From Halomonas sp. 25-S5 (lineage in GTDB: Bacteria; Pseudomonadota; Gammaproteobacteria; Pseudomonadales; Halomonadaceae): a DNA stretch of 64,000 nt. A program made the position numbers and the translations under genes. The notes beneath the pieces were generated by a model. It ran no database searches, had not been told where the DNA came from, and saw nothing but the letters and a program-made list of their open reading frames with translations. Below are positions 28,656 through 37,623 of this stretch, in pieces. The stretch lies in the NCBI RefSeq assembly GCF_029889845.1, contig NZ_JARANV010000008.1, positions 1-64,000 on the forward strand, in the 5' to 3' direction. How positions within the stretch are numbered: the first letter of the stretch is position 1; every line of letters starts with the position of its first letter.

Positions 28656-28693
28656 TTGCCATCACGGGGGCAGATCAGTAGTATCTGCCCCCG
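28656..28693 (+). promoter_or_regulatory. tRNA-Lys promoter overlapping an 11-bp hairpin
   Basis: TTGCCA (28656-28661) and TAGTAT (28679-28684) are separated by 17 bp, a good sigma-70 promoter 26 nt before the first tRNA-Lys. The same bases form a perfect inverted repeat: CGGGGGCAGAT at 28665-28675, a 7-nt loop, and its complement at 28683-28693. The hairpin could end rluB transcription just as the tRNA promoter begins. Confidence 0.7.
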
Positions 28694-28710
28694 TTCGGAA
28701 GGGTCGGAAG

Positions 28711-28786
28711 GGGTCGTTAGCTCAGTTGGTAGAGCAGTTGGCTTTTAACCAATTGGTCGTAGGTTCGAATCCTACACGACCCACCA
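28711..28786 (+). tRNA. tRNA-Lys (anticodon TTT), copy 1
   Basis: A 76-nt cloverleaf with encoded CCA has acceptor GGGTCGT/ACGACCC, anticodon loop CTTTTAA and T loop GGTTCGAATCC. It is identical over its length to the next copy, 30 nt downstream. Confidence 0.97.
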
Positions 28787-28816
28787 TCCGAGCCTGTATG
28801 CTTGCCCGCAAGCACC

Positions 28817-28892
28817 GGGTCGTTAGCTCAGTTGGTAGAGCAGTTGGCTTTTAACCAATTGGTCGTAGGTTCGAATCCTACACGACCCACCA
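28817..28892 (+). tRNA. tRNA-Lys (anticodon TTT), copy 2
   Basis: This is an exact repeat of copy 1. The 30-nt spacer holds a small hairpin (TGCTTGC/GCAAGCA, 28799-28814) that could guide processing of a joint transcript. A strong terminator hairpin follows within 6 nt. Confidence 0.97.
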
Positions 28893-28897
28893 GATTC

Positions 28898-28928
28898 GCG
28901 CCCCCGCCTCCCCGTGAGGCGGGGGCGC
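28898..28928 (+). terminator. Terminator after the tRNA-Lys pair
   Basis: A 13-bp GC stem (GCGCCCCCGCCTC and its complement) with a 5-nt loop starts 6 nt after the second tRNA. It is followed by TCT only, so the T-run is weak, but position and strength fit a terminator. Confidence 0.75.
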
Positions 28929-29153
28929 TCTGCGTCCGGGGGGCATGATGCCTCTCCCCGGCAGCCCCCGGCAGAGACTTTCCTCGCCTGAAACGAACAA
29001 TCGCCGGACAATCTGGTCTAGAATGACATTGGGTCGGCCATCGCGAGAGACGCAGCGGTTGACCCTCTGGCGTGTTGCCCCGTGCGGAGTGCACGAGCGG
29101 CGGCACCTGGTGTAACGCAGGGGGAGCCCCTGCCGGTCACAGTGGTAGACACG

Positions 29154-30182
29154 ATGACGATCATGACTTCCCGTGCCGATCTGCGCGAGCAGCTCGCACG
29201 CACCTACTGCCCCACCCGCATTCCCGCCGAAGACGAGGCGCGCATCGAGGAGATCAAGCGTCTGCTCGAGGCCAACAATGCCGTGCTGGTGGCGCATTAC
29301 TACACCGACGATGCCATCCAGCAGCTGGCCGAGGAAACCGGCGGCTGCGTGGCCGACTCCCTGGAGATGGCCCGTTTCGGCGCCCGCCACGAGGCCGACA
29401 CCCTGGTGGTGGCCGGCGTGCGCTTCATGGGCGAGACCGCCAAGATCCTCTCCCCGGAGAAGCGAGTGCTGATGCCTACCCTGGAGGCGACCTGCTCGCT
29501 GGACGTGGGCTGCCCGGCCGACGAATTCGGCGCCTTCTGCGACGCCCATCCCGAGCGCACCGTGGTGGTCTATGCCAACACTTCCGCGGCGGTGAAGGCG
29601 CGCGCCGACTGGGTGGTGACCTCCTCAATCGCCGTGGACGTGATCGAGCACCTTCAGGCGCGCGGCGAGAAGATCCTGTGGGCTCCGGACAAGCACCTGG
29701 GCGGCTACATCCAGAAGCAGACCGGCGCCGACATGCTGCTCTGGGATGGCGCCTGCATCGTCCACGAAGAGTTCAAGGCCCAGGGCGTCGAGGACCTCAA
29801 AGCACTTTATCCCGATGCCGCGGTGCTGGTGCACCCGGAGTCGCCGGCTGCGGTGGTCGAGCTGGCCGACGTGGCGGGCTCCACGTCACAGCTGATCAAG
29901 GCGGCGAAGGATCTGCCCCATGACAAGCTGATCGTGGCCACCGACCGCGGCATCTTCTACAAGATGCAGCAGGCGGTGCCCGAGAAGACGCTGTTCGAGG
30001 CGCCCACCGCCGGTGACGGCGCGACCTGCAAGAGCTGTGCCCACTGCCCCTGGATGGCGATGAACGCCCTGGATAACCTGGCCGGCGCGCTGCGCGAGGG
30101 AACGGGGGAGGTGTTCGTCGACGACGCCCTGCGCCTGGCCGCCCTCAAGCCCCTCGAGCGGATGCTCAACTTCCAGCGCTAG
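29154..30182 (+). CDS. nadA: Quinolinate synthase A
   Basis: This 342-aa enzyme makes quinolinate from iminoaspartate and dihydroxyacetone phosphate in NAD synthesis. Cys ligands for the 4Fe-4S cluster appear in [12 protein letters not shown], in [13 protein letters not shown] and in [32 protein letters not shown] and [16 protein letters not shown] are family signatures. I take the ATG at 29154; another ATG three codons later (29163) is possible, and no strong ribosome site separates them. Its stop codon lies within the 12-bp hairpin that opens a repeat element. nadC, the next pathway step, is at 39027-39878. Confidence 0.94.
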   Translation: MTIMTSRADLREQLARTYCPTRIPAEDEARIEEIKRLLEANNAVLVAHYYTDDAIQQLAEETGGCVADSLEMARFGARHEADTLVVAGVRFMGETAKILSPEKRVLMPTLEATCSLDVGCPADEFGAFCDAHPERTVVVYANTSAAVKARADWVVTSSIAVDVIEHLQARGEKILWAPDKHLGGYIQKQTGADMLLWDGACIVHEEFKAQGVEDLKALYPDAAVLVHPESPAAVVELADVAGSTSQLIKAAKDLPHDKLIVATDRGIFYKMQQAVPEKTLFEAPTAGDGATCKSCAHCPWMAMNALDNLAGALREGTGEVFVDDALRLAALKPLERMLNFQR

Positions 30183-30294
30183 GCTTCGCCTAGCGCTGGA
30201 GCTGGAAGAGCGGCGCTTCGCGCCTGGAAGCTTGAAGCGGGAAGAAAGACCTTGAACCTATAGGTGCTGCCTTCCAGCTTGCTCCTTGCAGCTA
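30173..30294. repeat. Heptad-repeat hairpin element, copy 1 (nadA/bepA junction)
   Basis: It opens with a perfect 12-bp inverted repeat around a TTC loop (30173-30199) that contains the nadA stop. Next come degenerate AGCTNNA-type heptads, then GGGAAGAAAGACCTTGAAC and a GGTGCTGCCTTCC segment, then heptads in the opposite orientation reaching the bepA stop codon. The order and the central AAGAAANACCTTGA are shared with the element at 51845-51923. Confidence 0.8.
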
Positions 30295-31794
30295 GAACTT
30301 CTCCAGCGTCTCCCGATAGCCGATGAAGTCTTCGCGACGCTGCTCGATTTGGCTGGCGGCGGCGTTGTCGCCCTCGCGCTCGGCCACGTCCTTCGCCACC
30401 TCGAGCTGGCGGATGGCGCGGTCGATGCGACCGGTGAGCTGCAGTTGCTCGGCACGGGCCAGATGGCCCCAGGCCTCGTGACCGCTGCGGCCGGCGGCCT
30501 CGGCGAGCAGCGTGAACGCCTGCGGGTCCTCGGGGCGGGCGTCGGCCAGCTCACGCAGTACGCGATAGGCCTCGTCGGGATCGCGCTGCAGCAGCGCCTC
30601 GCCCAGCAGCCGGCTTGCCGGCGAGTAGTCCGGCATCAACCGCAGCTGACGACGGCTGCGCGCGATGGCCTCGTCGACGCGGCCGGCCTCGAAGGCGATC
30701 TGGGCCGCCGAGGCCGGCAGCATCGCCAGGTCGGGCTGTGACCGGGCCAGGGCGTCGAGCGCGTCCAGCGCCTGGTCGGTGCGCCCGGCGCGGCCATCGA
30801 TCAGCGCGGCCAGGTAGCGGCGGGCTGCCTCGGGCGCCTGGTCCTGGGCCAGGCGGGTGGTGGCCTGCTGCGGGTCGCGGTCGTGGATCGTCAGCAGCGC
30901 CCGGGCCCTCACCAGCTGGTAGTGAAGGTCTCCGTCACGCGGCGCCGTCACCGAGACCTGGTCGGCGCGGGCCTGGGTATCGCTGATGCGCGACTCGGTC
31001 ACCGGGTGGGTGAGCAGGAACTCCGGGGGATTGCCCCCCTGCAGGCTCATCATGCGCTGCATGGCGCGGAACATCTCGACCATGGCGCCCGGTTCATAGC
31101 CGGCGTCTGCCATGGCCTGCAGGCCCACGCGGTCGGCCTCCTGCTCGAAGCGCCGGGAGTAGCTCAGCTGGTCCTGGATGAAGGCCGCCTGTGAGCCCAT
31201 GGCGGCGGCGATGCCGGCATCGCCACCGCCCCCGGCGGCGATCAGCATGCCGGCGAGCATGGCCGCCATCGCCGGGATCTGGGTCTGCTCGGCGCGGGCC
31301 TGGCCGCGTGCATAGTGGCGCTGGGAGAGATGGCCGAGTTCGTGGGCGACCACCGAGGCCAGCTCGGCCTCGCGTTCGGCGAAGGCAAACAGCCCGGCGT
31401 TGACGCCGATCACTCCGCCAGGCACGGCGAAGGCATTGAGCAGGCGGCTCTCCACCAGGGTCACGGCAGTGCGGGCGTCTCCCAGGTCGCTGTGGGGCAG
31501 CAGGCGGGCCACCAGCGACTCCACGTAGTCCTGGGCGATGGCATCCTGCCATTCGGGGGCGCGGGCGCGGAACTGGCGCAGCCAGGCGCGGCCCAGGCGG
31601 TACTCCTCGCCGCTGACGGCCTGGCTCCCATGGCGGGTCAGGCTGGGCAGCCCGTAGTCGCCCCCGGCCGCGACCGCCGGGCTTCGTGTCAGGCCGGGTG
31701 CTTCATAGCGGCCGGGGGACTGGGCCTGGGACGGCAGGGAGAGCGCCAGGCTCAGGGCGCAGGCGGTGAGGTAGGTTCCGGTTCGACGCAGCAT
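30292..31794 (-). CDS. bepA: Periplasmic M48 metalloprotease/chaperone, BepA type
   Basis: This protein of about 500 aa has a signal peptide (cleavage near SQAQ), an M48 peptidase domain with the zinc motif VAHELGHLSQRH, the downstream zinc Glu in EQEADRVGLQAM, and a C-terminal TPR superhelix (about 290-490). In E. coli BepA assists assembly or degradation of LptD and other outer-membrane proteins. It fits functionally with BamC, encoded nearby. The ATG at 31794 follows GAGGA; a TTG five codons earlier is less likely. It is convergent with nadA, and its stop lies in a repeat element. Confidence 0.93.
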   Translation of the reverse strand: MLRRTGTYLTACALSLALSLPSQAQSPGRYEAPGLTRSPAVAAGGDYGLPSLTRHGSQAVSGEEYRLGRAWLRQFRARAPEWQDAIAQDYVESLVARLLPHSDLGDARTAVTLVESRLLNAFAVPGGVIGVNAGLFAFAEREAELASVVAHELGHLSQRHYARGQARAEQTQIPAMAAMLAGMLIAAGGGGDAGIAAAMGSQAAFIQDQLSYSRRFEQEADRVGLQAMADAGYEPGAMVEMFRAMQRMMSLQGGNPPEFLLTHPVTESRISDTQARADQVSVTAPRDGDLHYQLVRARALLTIHDRDPQQATTRLAQDQAPEAARRYLAALIDGRAGRTDQALDALDALARSQPDLAMLPASAAQIAFEAGRVDEAIARSRRQLRLMPDYSPASRLLGEALLQRDPDEAYRVLRELADARPEDPQAFTLLAEAAGRSGHEAWGHLARAEQLQLTGRIDRAIRQLEVAKDVAEREGDNAAASQIEQRREDFIGYRETLEKF

Positions 31795-31937
31795 GGCCGT
31801 CCTCGTCAAGGGGAGCGCAAGGGGTGGCAGGTATCCTGGTCTGACATTGATTTGGCCTGCAAAGTGCCTTTAAATCGCAGGGACTTGCGTGCGGGCCCAC
31901 GGCCGGCACGTGCCACTGCATCTTCCCGGGAGACACC

Positions 31938-32186
31938 ATGGCGCTGCAACCCGATGACCTGCTCGATGCCCGCGGTCTTCCCTGCCCTCTACCGCTGCTC
32001 AAGGCCAAGCAGGCGCTGTCACGCCTCGCGCCTGGCCAGCTGCTGGAGGTAATGGCTACCGATGCGGGCTCCTGGCGCGACTTCGAGACCTTTGTGGCCC
32101 AGAGCGCGCACCAGATGCCGGCCAGGGAAGAGCGCGGTGACGTCTATCACTACTGGATCTGCAAGGGCGAGGGGCGGCCTTCATGA
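31938..32186 (+). CDS. TusA-family sulfurtransferase-like protein
   Basis: This 82-aa protein has the SirA/TusA fold signature LDARGLPCPLPLLKAK with the conserved CPxP Cys, and no other Cys nearby except in WICKGEG. Members carry sulfur as a persulfide for tRNA thiolation or other acceptors. The start of perM overlaps its stop by 4 nt, so they are coupled. bepA-tusA-perM-bcp is a recurring neighbourhood in related bacteria, which marks this as the perM-linked paralogue and not necessarily TusA itself. Confidence 0.88.
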   Translation: MALQPDDLLDARGLPCPLPLLKAKQALSRLAPGQLLEVMATDAGSWRDFETFVAQSAHQMPAREERGDVYHYWICKGEGRPS

Positions 32187-33283
32187 GCCTGAGGTCGGTC
32201 TTCAGGCGCTGGATGGATCACTACTTTTCGGACGAGGAGGCGGTGATCCTGCTGGTGGTGCTGGTGCTGGGCTTCACCGCGGTGATCCTGTTCGGGCGCA
32301 TGTTGGCGCCTTTCCTCATCGCCCTGGTGGCCGCCTTCCTGCTGCAGGGGCCGGTGAGCTGGATGGAACGGCGCAGGATGCCGCGCCTGCTGGCGGTGTT
32401 CGTGGTGTTCCTTGCCTTCATCGGGGTGCTGCTGGCGCTGGCCTTCATTCTGATGCCACTGATCTGGAACCAGCTGGTGGGGCTGGTCCAGGAGGCGCCG
32501 CGGATGTTCGCCAGCGGCCAGCGCTTGCTGGATGATCTCCAGGCACGCTATCCCAACTTGGTCACCCCCGACCAGATGCAGAACTGGATCGACGTCGCCG
32601 GCCGCCAGGTGACGCAGCTCGGCCAGCGCGCTCTGACCCTGTCGCTGGCCTCGCTGGGCAACGTCCTGACGCTGATCGTTTACCTGATCCTGGTGCCGAT
32701 CCTGGTGTTCTTCATGCTCAAGGACCGCGACCGCCTGGTGGGCTTCACCACATCGCTGCTGCCCCAGCGGCGCGAGCTGATGACCCGCGTCTGGGAGGAG
32801 ATGGACGACCAGATCGCCAACTACGTGCGCGGCAAGTTCATCGAGATCATCATCGTCGGCACCGTGGCCTTCTTCACCTTCGCCTACTTCGGGCTCCCCT
32901 ATACGGCGCTGCTGGCGGTGGTGGTGGGCCTCTCGGTGCTGGTGCCCTATATCGGCGCGGCGGTGACCACCCTGCCGGTGGCGGCGGTGGCCGGCTTCCA
33001 TTTCGGCCTGACGGACGAGTTCCTCTATGTGCTGGTCGCCTATGGCGTACTGCAGGCCCTGGACGGCAACGTCCTGTCGCCGATCCTGTTCTCCGAGGCG
33101 GTCAACATCCACCCGGTATCGATAATCCTGGCGATCCTCTTCTTCGGCGGGATCTGGGGCTTCTGGGGGGTCTTCTTCGCCATCCCCCTGGCGACCCTGC
33201 TCAAGGCGCTGGTCTACGCCTGGCCGCGAGGCATCAAGCAGCGCCACTTGCATGAGTCGGCCGAGACGACCGTCGAGCCGTGA
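32183..33283 (+). CDS. perM: AI-2E family transporter (PerM-like)
   Basis: This 366-aa inner-membrane protein has about seven hydrophobic helices in the AI-2E/PerM layout. A first pair is near residues 20-80, a long soluble middle spans about 110-150, and conserved pieces include FFMLKDRDRL, LVPYIGAAVTTLPV, ALDGNVLSPILFSE and HPVSIILAILFFGGIWGF near the end. Family members export small molecules or act in sodium/proton exchange in halophiles. The substrate here is unknown. It is translationally coupled to the TusA-like gene and convergent with bcp. Confidence 0.9.
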   Translation: MSLRSVFRRWMDHYFSDEEAVILLVVLVLGFTAVILFGRMLAPFLIALVAAFLLQGPVSWMERRRMPRLLAVFVVFLAFIGVLLALAFILMPLIWNQLVGLVQEAPRMFASGQRLLDDLQARYPNLVTPDQMQNWIDVAGRQVTQLGQRALTLSLASLGNVLTLIVYLILVPILVFFMLKDRDRLVGFTTSLLPQRRELMTRVWEEMDDQIANYVRGKFIEIIIVGTVAFFTFAYFGLPYTALLAVVVGLSVLVPYIGAAVTTLPVAAVAGFHFGLTDEFLYVLVAYGVLQALDGNVLSPILFSEAVNIHPVSIILAILFFGGIWGFWGVFFAIPLATLLKALVYAWPRGIKQRHLHESAETTVEP

Positions 33284-33334
33284 GCGCCCCGGGGCGAGGG
33301 CGGTCGTCCGCGCGGACCGACAGGAGAGAAGGGC

Positions 33335-33808
33335 TCAGCCGGCGTGCAGGGCCTGGGCGGCGCCCAGCACCTCCTGGGCATGGCCCTTGACCTTGACGCC
33401 GCGCCACTCGAGGGCGAGCTTGCCGTCGGCATCGATCAGGAAGCTGCTGCGCTCGATCCCCAGGTGCTCCTTGCCGTAGAGCTTCTTCAGCTTGATGACG
33501 TCGAAGAGCCGGCAGAGCGACTCGTCCTTGTCGGAGATCAGCGGGAAGTTGAAGCCCTGCTTGGCCTTGAAGTTCTCCTGGGCGCGGAGGCCGTCCCGGG
33601 AGACGCCGAGGATCACGGTATTGGCGGCGTCGAAGGCCTCCTTGCGGTCGCGGAAGTCGCCGCCCTCGGTGGTGCACCCGGGGGTGCTGGCCTTGGGGTA
33701 GAAGTAGACCACTACCTGCGTCCCCTTCAGGTCGGCGAGGGTGAGGGTAGTGTCGCCGGTGGCAGTGGCGGTGAAGTCCGGAACGGGCTCGCCGGGACTG
33801 ACGCTCAT
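33335..33808 (-). CDS. bcp: Thioredoxin-dependent thiol peroxidase
   Basis: This 157-aa peroxiredoxin of the Bcp/PrxQ class has the peroxidatic Cys at C45 in [14 protein letters not shown]. The resolving Cys found five residues later in E. coli Bcp is a Gly here. The only other Cys is C99 in DESLCRLFD, so the resolving reaction must use that or an external thiol. It reduces hydrogen and organic peroxides in the cytoplasm. The start at 33808 follows AGGAG. It is divergent from dapA. No gcvR gene lies between them, unlike the E. coli order. Confidence 0.94.
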   Translation of the reverse strand: MSVSPGEPVPDFTATATGDTTLTLADLKGTQVVVYFYPKASTPGCTTEGGDFRDRKEAFDAANTVILGVSRDGLRAQENFKAKQGFNFPLISDKDESLCRLFDVIKLKKLYGKEHLGIERSSFLIDADGKLALEWRGVKVKGHAQEVLGAAQALHAG

Positions 33809-33998
33809 GGTCGTGCTCCTGTCGTGGGTGAGGGAAGGCGTCCCGATTACACGCAACCCGTGGCGAACTGTAAAGTCGCGGCTGTACAGGCTCCCGAGGC
33901 CTGAGTACCATTTGGCCCTTGGCACCGGGGTAGGCTCCGGGGCGTTGCCCGAGGTCCGAGAGGCCGAGAATGCAGGCGAATCGAGAGGAATCGAGAGG

Positions 33999-34883
33999 AT
34001 GATCACTGGCAGTATTGTCGCGCTGGCGACGCCGATGAAGGTCAACGGCGATATCGACTGGGAGGCCTTGCGCCGCCTGGTGCACTTTCATCTCGACAAC
34101 GGCACCGATGCGATCGTGGCGGCCGGCACCACCGGCGAGCCGACCACCATGTCGTTCGCCGAGCATTTCGATGTCATCCGCACCGTAGTGGAGGAGGTGA
34201 GCGGACGCATTCCGGTCATCGCCGGCACCGGCTCCAACAATACCACCGAGGCGGTGCAGCTGGCCCGCTATGCCAGCGAGGTCGGGGCGGACTGCTGCCT
34301 GACCGTAGCACCCTACTACAACAAGCCCACCCAGGAAGGGCTCTACCGGCACTTCAAGGCCATCGCCGAGAGCAGCGACCTGCCGGTGATCCTCTACAAC
34401 GTGCCGGGGCGCACCTGCTCGGACATCTATAACGAGACCGTGCTGCGCCTGGCCGATGTCGACAAGATCATCGGGCTCAAGGACGCCACCGGCAACCTGG
34501 AACGCGCCGAGGATCTGATCGCGCGCCTCAGGGGCAGCGGCTTCATGCTCTATTCCGGGGATGATGCCACCGCCTGCGACTTCATGTTGATGGGGGGCCA
34601 TGGCGACATCTCGGTGACGGCCAACGTGGCGCCGCGGGCCATGCATGAACTGTGCAGCGCTGCCGTGGCCGGGGATGCCGACCGGGCCCACCAGATCAAC
34701 ACCCGCCTGATGCCACTGCACACTAACCTGGGGATCGAGTCCAACCCGATTCCGGTCAAGTGGGCACTGTACCGCATGGGTCACCTCGAGCCCGGCATCC
34801 GGCTGCCGCTGACCTGGCTCTCCGAGAAGTACCACTCTACCGTCAGCGAGGCCCTGCAGCTGGCGGGCCTGATCGACGATTGA
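33999..34883 (+). CDS. dapA: 4-hydroxy-tetrahydrodipicolinate synthase
   Basis: This 294-aa TIM-barrel enzyme condenses pyruvate with aspartate semialdehyde in lysine and diaminopimelate synthesis. [10 protein letters not shown] binds the pyruvate carboxylate, [14 protein letters not shown] carries the catalytic Tyr region, and the Schiff-base Lys is in [13 protein letters not shown]. The start at 33999 is the family-typical [13 protein letters not shown], with a purine-rich GAGAGG upstream. bamC follows after 47 nt; dapA-bamC pairing is widespread in gammaproteobacteria. Confidence 0.96.
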   Translation: MITGSIVALATPMKVNGDIDWEALRRLVHFHLDNGTDAIVAAGTTGEPTTMSFAEHFDVIRTVVEEVSGRIPVIAGTGSNNTTEAVQLARYASEVGADCCLTVAPYYNKPTQEGLYRHFKAIAESSDLPVILYNVPGRTCSDIYNETVLRLADVDKIIGLKDATGNLERAEDLIARLRGSGFMLYSGDDATACDFMLMGGHGDISVTANVAPRAMHELCSAAVAGDADRAHQINTRLMPLHTNLGIESNPIPVKWALYRMGHLEPGIRLPLTWLSEKYHSTVSEALQLAGLIDD

Positions 34884-34930
34884 GCGGTGCCTGGCACCGC
34901 ACCCCGCACAACTCTAGGCAAGGTGGACGC

Positions 34931-35899
34931 ATGAACTCTGCGCTGAAATGGATGCCGCTGGTGGCGGTGCTCGCCCTGGCCACGGCCGGCTGTGCCCGTG
35001 ATGGCTTCTACCATGACCGCAACCTCGACTACGGCGAGGCCGAGGAGAACGCGCCCTTGGTGCTGCCGGAGGGCCGCAATGCCGAGCGCTACCGGGATAC
35101 CATGCCGGTCCCCGAGGTGAGTGGCACGCGGCCCGCCGAGGATGGCGTGGTCGAGGCACCGCTCCCCCAGGCCCTGTCGCCCGGGCGCAGCATGGAGCGA
35201 GGCTATGTCGAGCGTCGCGCGGTCGGCGACGAGCGCTGGCTGGTGGTGGGCGCCGAACCGGCAACGGTCTGGCCGGAGCTCGAGCGCTTCGTGCGCAGCC
35301 GCGGCCTGACCATCACCGCCAGCGACTCTCGCCGCGGCATCCTGGAAACCGACCAGGCCAGGATCAGTGTCCGCCCGGCGCTGCGCAGTGGCGACAGCGA
35401 GATTCGCTGCGAGCAGGGCGGGAGCACCCAGGCCGCCTGCCTGACGGCGCTGGAGCGCCACTTCGAGGCACGCAGCATGTCGTCGAGCGCCGCCTCGCTG
35501 GCCGCCCAGCGGCCCGATGCCCAGAATCGTGCCCGGTTCGAGCAGCGCGGTGACGACTGGCAGGTGATCCTGCCCTTCGAGGCGGACCGTCTGTGGGCCG
35601 AACTCAGCCACCAGCTGGAACTCGACTTCGCGGTCGAGGGGCGTCGCGAGCTGCTCGAGCGCGACCCCGCGTCGCGCAGCTTCCTGGTGGGATACCTGAC
35701 ACGGAGCGAGCGAGAGCGAGGTTTTTGGCGCTCGCTTGCGACCCTCAACCTGGGTGAGGAGCCGCAGCAGGTGCGCCTGGTGCTGGAGGCTCTTGGTCCC
35801 GAGGAGACCGTATTGACAGCCCAGAGTGCGAGTGACGGCGAGCTCTCCACCGAGGACCAGCGCGAGCTGCTCGAGCGGGTGGCAGGCCTGTTGCGCTGA
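34931..35899 (+). CDS. bamC: Outer-membrane assembly lipoprotein BamC
   Basis: This 322-aa lipoprotein has a signal peptide ending in the lipobox LATAGC, so it is anchored by Cys at about residue 20. A Pro-rich N-terminal stretch (about 25-80, binding BamD in E. coli) is followed by two helix-grip domains (about 90-190 and 205-315). It belongs to the Bam complex that folds outer-membrane beta-barrels. Its TGA overlaps the ATG of the MBL gene by one base, so the two are coupled. The start follows AGGTGG. Confidence 0.93.
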   Translation: MNSALKWMPLVAVLALATAGCARDGFYHDRNLDYGEAEENAPLVLPEGRNAERYRDTMPVPEVSGTRPAEDGVVEAPLPQALSPGRSMERGYVERRAVGDERWLVVGAEPATVWPELERFVRSRGLTITASDSRRGILETDQARISVRPALRSGDSEIRCEQGGSTQAACLTALERHFEARSMSSSAASLAAQRPDAQNRARFEQRGDDWQVILPFEADRLWAELSHQLELDFAVEGRRELLERDPASRSFLVGYLTRSERERGFWRSLATLNLGEEPQQVRLVLEALGPEETVLTAQSASDGELSTEDQRELLERVAGLLR

Positions 35900-36693
35900 T
35901 GAGCAGCATGGTGCCGGGTGGGGGCGGGTGCCTCTCCTTCGCCTCCCTGGGTAGCGGCAGCAAGGGCAACGCCACCCTGGTCAGCGACGGCGAGACGCAC
36001 CTGCTGGTCGACTGCGGCTTCACCCTGCGCGAGACCGAGCGCCGCCTGGCCCGCCTGGGGCTGCATCCCCGCCAGCTCGATGCCCTGCTGGTGACCCACG
36101 AGCATGGCGACCATGTGCGTGGCGTCGGCCCCCTGGCCCGGCGCCATGGGATGCCGGTCTATCTGACGCCGGGGACCTGGCTGTCGAGTCGGCTCGGCGA
36201 GCTGCCGTGCCGCCACTGGATCACCCCCCAGGCCCGGTTCGCGGTCAAGGGGCTGACCATCGATCCCGTCACCGTGCCCCACGACGCCCGGGAGCCGGTG
36301 CAGTTTCGCATCGCCGCGGGCGAGCGGTGCCTAGGTCTGCTCACAGACCTGGGACATCCCAGCGCGCATGTGGTCGAGGCCTTCGCCGGCTGCGACGGCC
36401 TGGTGCTGGAGTGCAACCATGACCCGCGGATGCTCGCCGAGGGGCCCTATCCCGCGAGCCTCAAGCGACGGGTCGGCGGCGACTGGGGGCACCTGGCCAA
36501 CGGCCAGGCGGCCTGGCTGCTGGCCCGGCTGGGGCTCGATCGCCTGCAGCGCATCGTCTGCTCCCACCTATCCGACCACAACAACCGCCCCGAGCTGGCC
36601 CTGGAGGCCCTGGTGCCGCTGCTCGACGGCGACGAATCCCGGCTGAGGGTCGCCGCCCAGGACGCTGGCCTGGTCTGGCAGACCCTCGGCTGA
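35899..36693 (+). CDS. MBL-fold metallohydrolase (YycJ/WalJ-like)
   Basis: This 264-aa metallo-beta-lactamase fold enzyme has the metal motif LLVTHEHGDHVRGV and further metal or fold residues in LLTDLGHPSAHV, LVLECNHDPRML and VCSHLSDHNN. The N-terminal ASLGSGSKGNATLV is typical of the YycJ/exonuclease-like branch. Relatives have 5'-3' exonuclease or phosphodiesterase activity linked to repair; the substrate here is not known. It sits between bamC and purC, as in Pseudomonas. Confidence 0.9.
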   Translation: MSSMVPGGGGCLSFASLGSGSKGNATLVSDGETHLLVDCGFTLRETERRLARLGLHPRQLDALLVTHEHGDHVRGVGPLARRHGMPVYLTPGTWLSSRLGELPCRHWITPQARFAVKGLTIDPVTVPHDAREPVQFRIAAGERCLGLLTDLGHPSAHVVEAFAGCDGLVLECNHDPRMLAEGPYPASLKRRVGGDWGHLANGQAAWLLARLGLDRLQRIVCSHLSDHNNRPELALEALVPLLDGDESRLRVAAQDAGLVWQTLG

Positions 36694-36733
36694 ACGACCA
36701 TCCTGATCCGTATCCGCGCCTCTGGAGGCTCCC

Positions 36734-37447
36734 ATGGAAAAGCGCCAAGAACTCTATGCCGGCAAGGCCAAGTCGGTCCATGCCACCGATGACCCCGATC
36801 GCCTGATCCTGACCTTCCGCGACGACACCAGCGCCTTCGATGGCGAGCGCATGGAATCGCTGGCCCGCAAGGGCATGGTCAACAACCGCTTCAATGCCTT
36901 CATCATGGAGACGTTGCAGGCGGCGGGCATCCCCACCCATTTCGACCGGCGCCTCTCCGACACCGAGAGCCTGGTGAAGCGGCTCGAGATGATCCCGGTG
37001 GAGTGCGTGGTGCGCAACATCGCCGCCGGCGGCCTGGTCAAGCGTCTCGGCGTGGAGGAGGGCCAGGTGCTCGACCCGCCCACCTTCGAGCTGTTCCTCA
37101 AGAACGATGCCCTGCACGACCCCATGATCAACGAGTCGCTGGCCGAGACCTTCGGCTGGGCGAGCCCCGAGCAGCTGGCCGAGATGAAGGTGCTCACCTT
37201 CCGGGTCAACGAGGTGCTCAAGGCGCTGTTCGCCGAGGGTGGCCTGCTGCTGGTGGACTACAAGCTGGAGTTCGGCCTGTTCAAGGGCGAGATCGTGCTG
37301 GGCGACGAGTTCTCCCCGGACGGCTGTCGCCTGTGGGATGCAAAGACCCGCGAGAAGCTCGACAAGGACCGCTTTCGCCAGGGGCTGGGCGGCGTGATCG
37401 AGGCCTACGAGGAGGTCGGGCGGCGCATCGGCATCCACTTCTCTTGA
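36734..37447 (+). CDS. purC: Phosphoribosylaminoimidazole-succinocarboxamide synthase
   Basis: This 237-aa SAICAR synthetase makes step eight of purine synthesis. The N-terminus [20 protein letters not shown], the nucleotide-binding region [27 protein letters not shown] and [17 protein letters not shown] are all family signatures. Length is normal. Its last codons and stop run into the left arm of an inverted-repeat element (from 37443), which suggests the element inserted at the very end of the gene. Confidence 0.96.
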   Translation: MEKRQELYAGKAKSVHATDDPDRLILTFRDDTSAFDGERMESLARKGMVNNRFNAFIMETLQAAGIPTHFDRRLSDTESLVKRLEMIPVECVVRNIAAGGLVKRLGVEEGQVLDPPTFELFLKNDALHDPMINESLAETFGWASPEQLAEMKVLTFRVNEVLKALFAEGGLLLVDYKLEFGLFKGEIVLGDEFSPDGCRLWDAKTREKLDKDRFRQGLGGVIEAYEEVGRRIGIHFS

Positions 37448-37606
37448 AGACGCACTGATTCATTGCTGCGCTCGATATCCTGACCGCCGGCGGTGCCGAG
37501 GCGTCGGACCGTCGCCATCCTCATGTAGCAGGCTACATTCCGGTGGCTGTGCTCCGGCGGCGGCCAGCCTCTCATCGCTCGCAACATGAATCAGCACATC
37601 TTCTTG
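37443..37606. repeat. Inverted-repeat element between purC and trmO (MITE- or REP-like)
   Basis: The ends of this about 164-bp stretch are imperfect inverted repeats of about 34 bp (37443-37476 and 37574-37606, roughly 24 matching positions). They share TGATTCAT and GAAGA-type outer bases. Inside is a small perfect hairpin, ATGTAGC/GCTACAT (37523-37538). No credible gene fits. The layout suggests a decayed non-autonomous transposable element or a large 3' hairpin at this tail-to-tail junction. Confidence 0.65.
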
Positions 37607-37623
37607 CCATATGTGTCCTCTGT

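Noticed and set aside
28711..28892. The two tRNA-Lys genes as ends of an inserted element
   Set aside because: Only a 30-bp spacer separates them; this is an ordinary tandem tRNA duplication.
37405..37587. A 60-codon frame in the purC-trmO gap as a small gene
   Set aside because: It overlaps the purC end and the inverted-repeat element, with no ribosome site or recognisable protein features.
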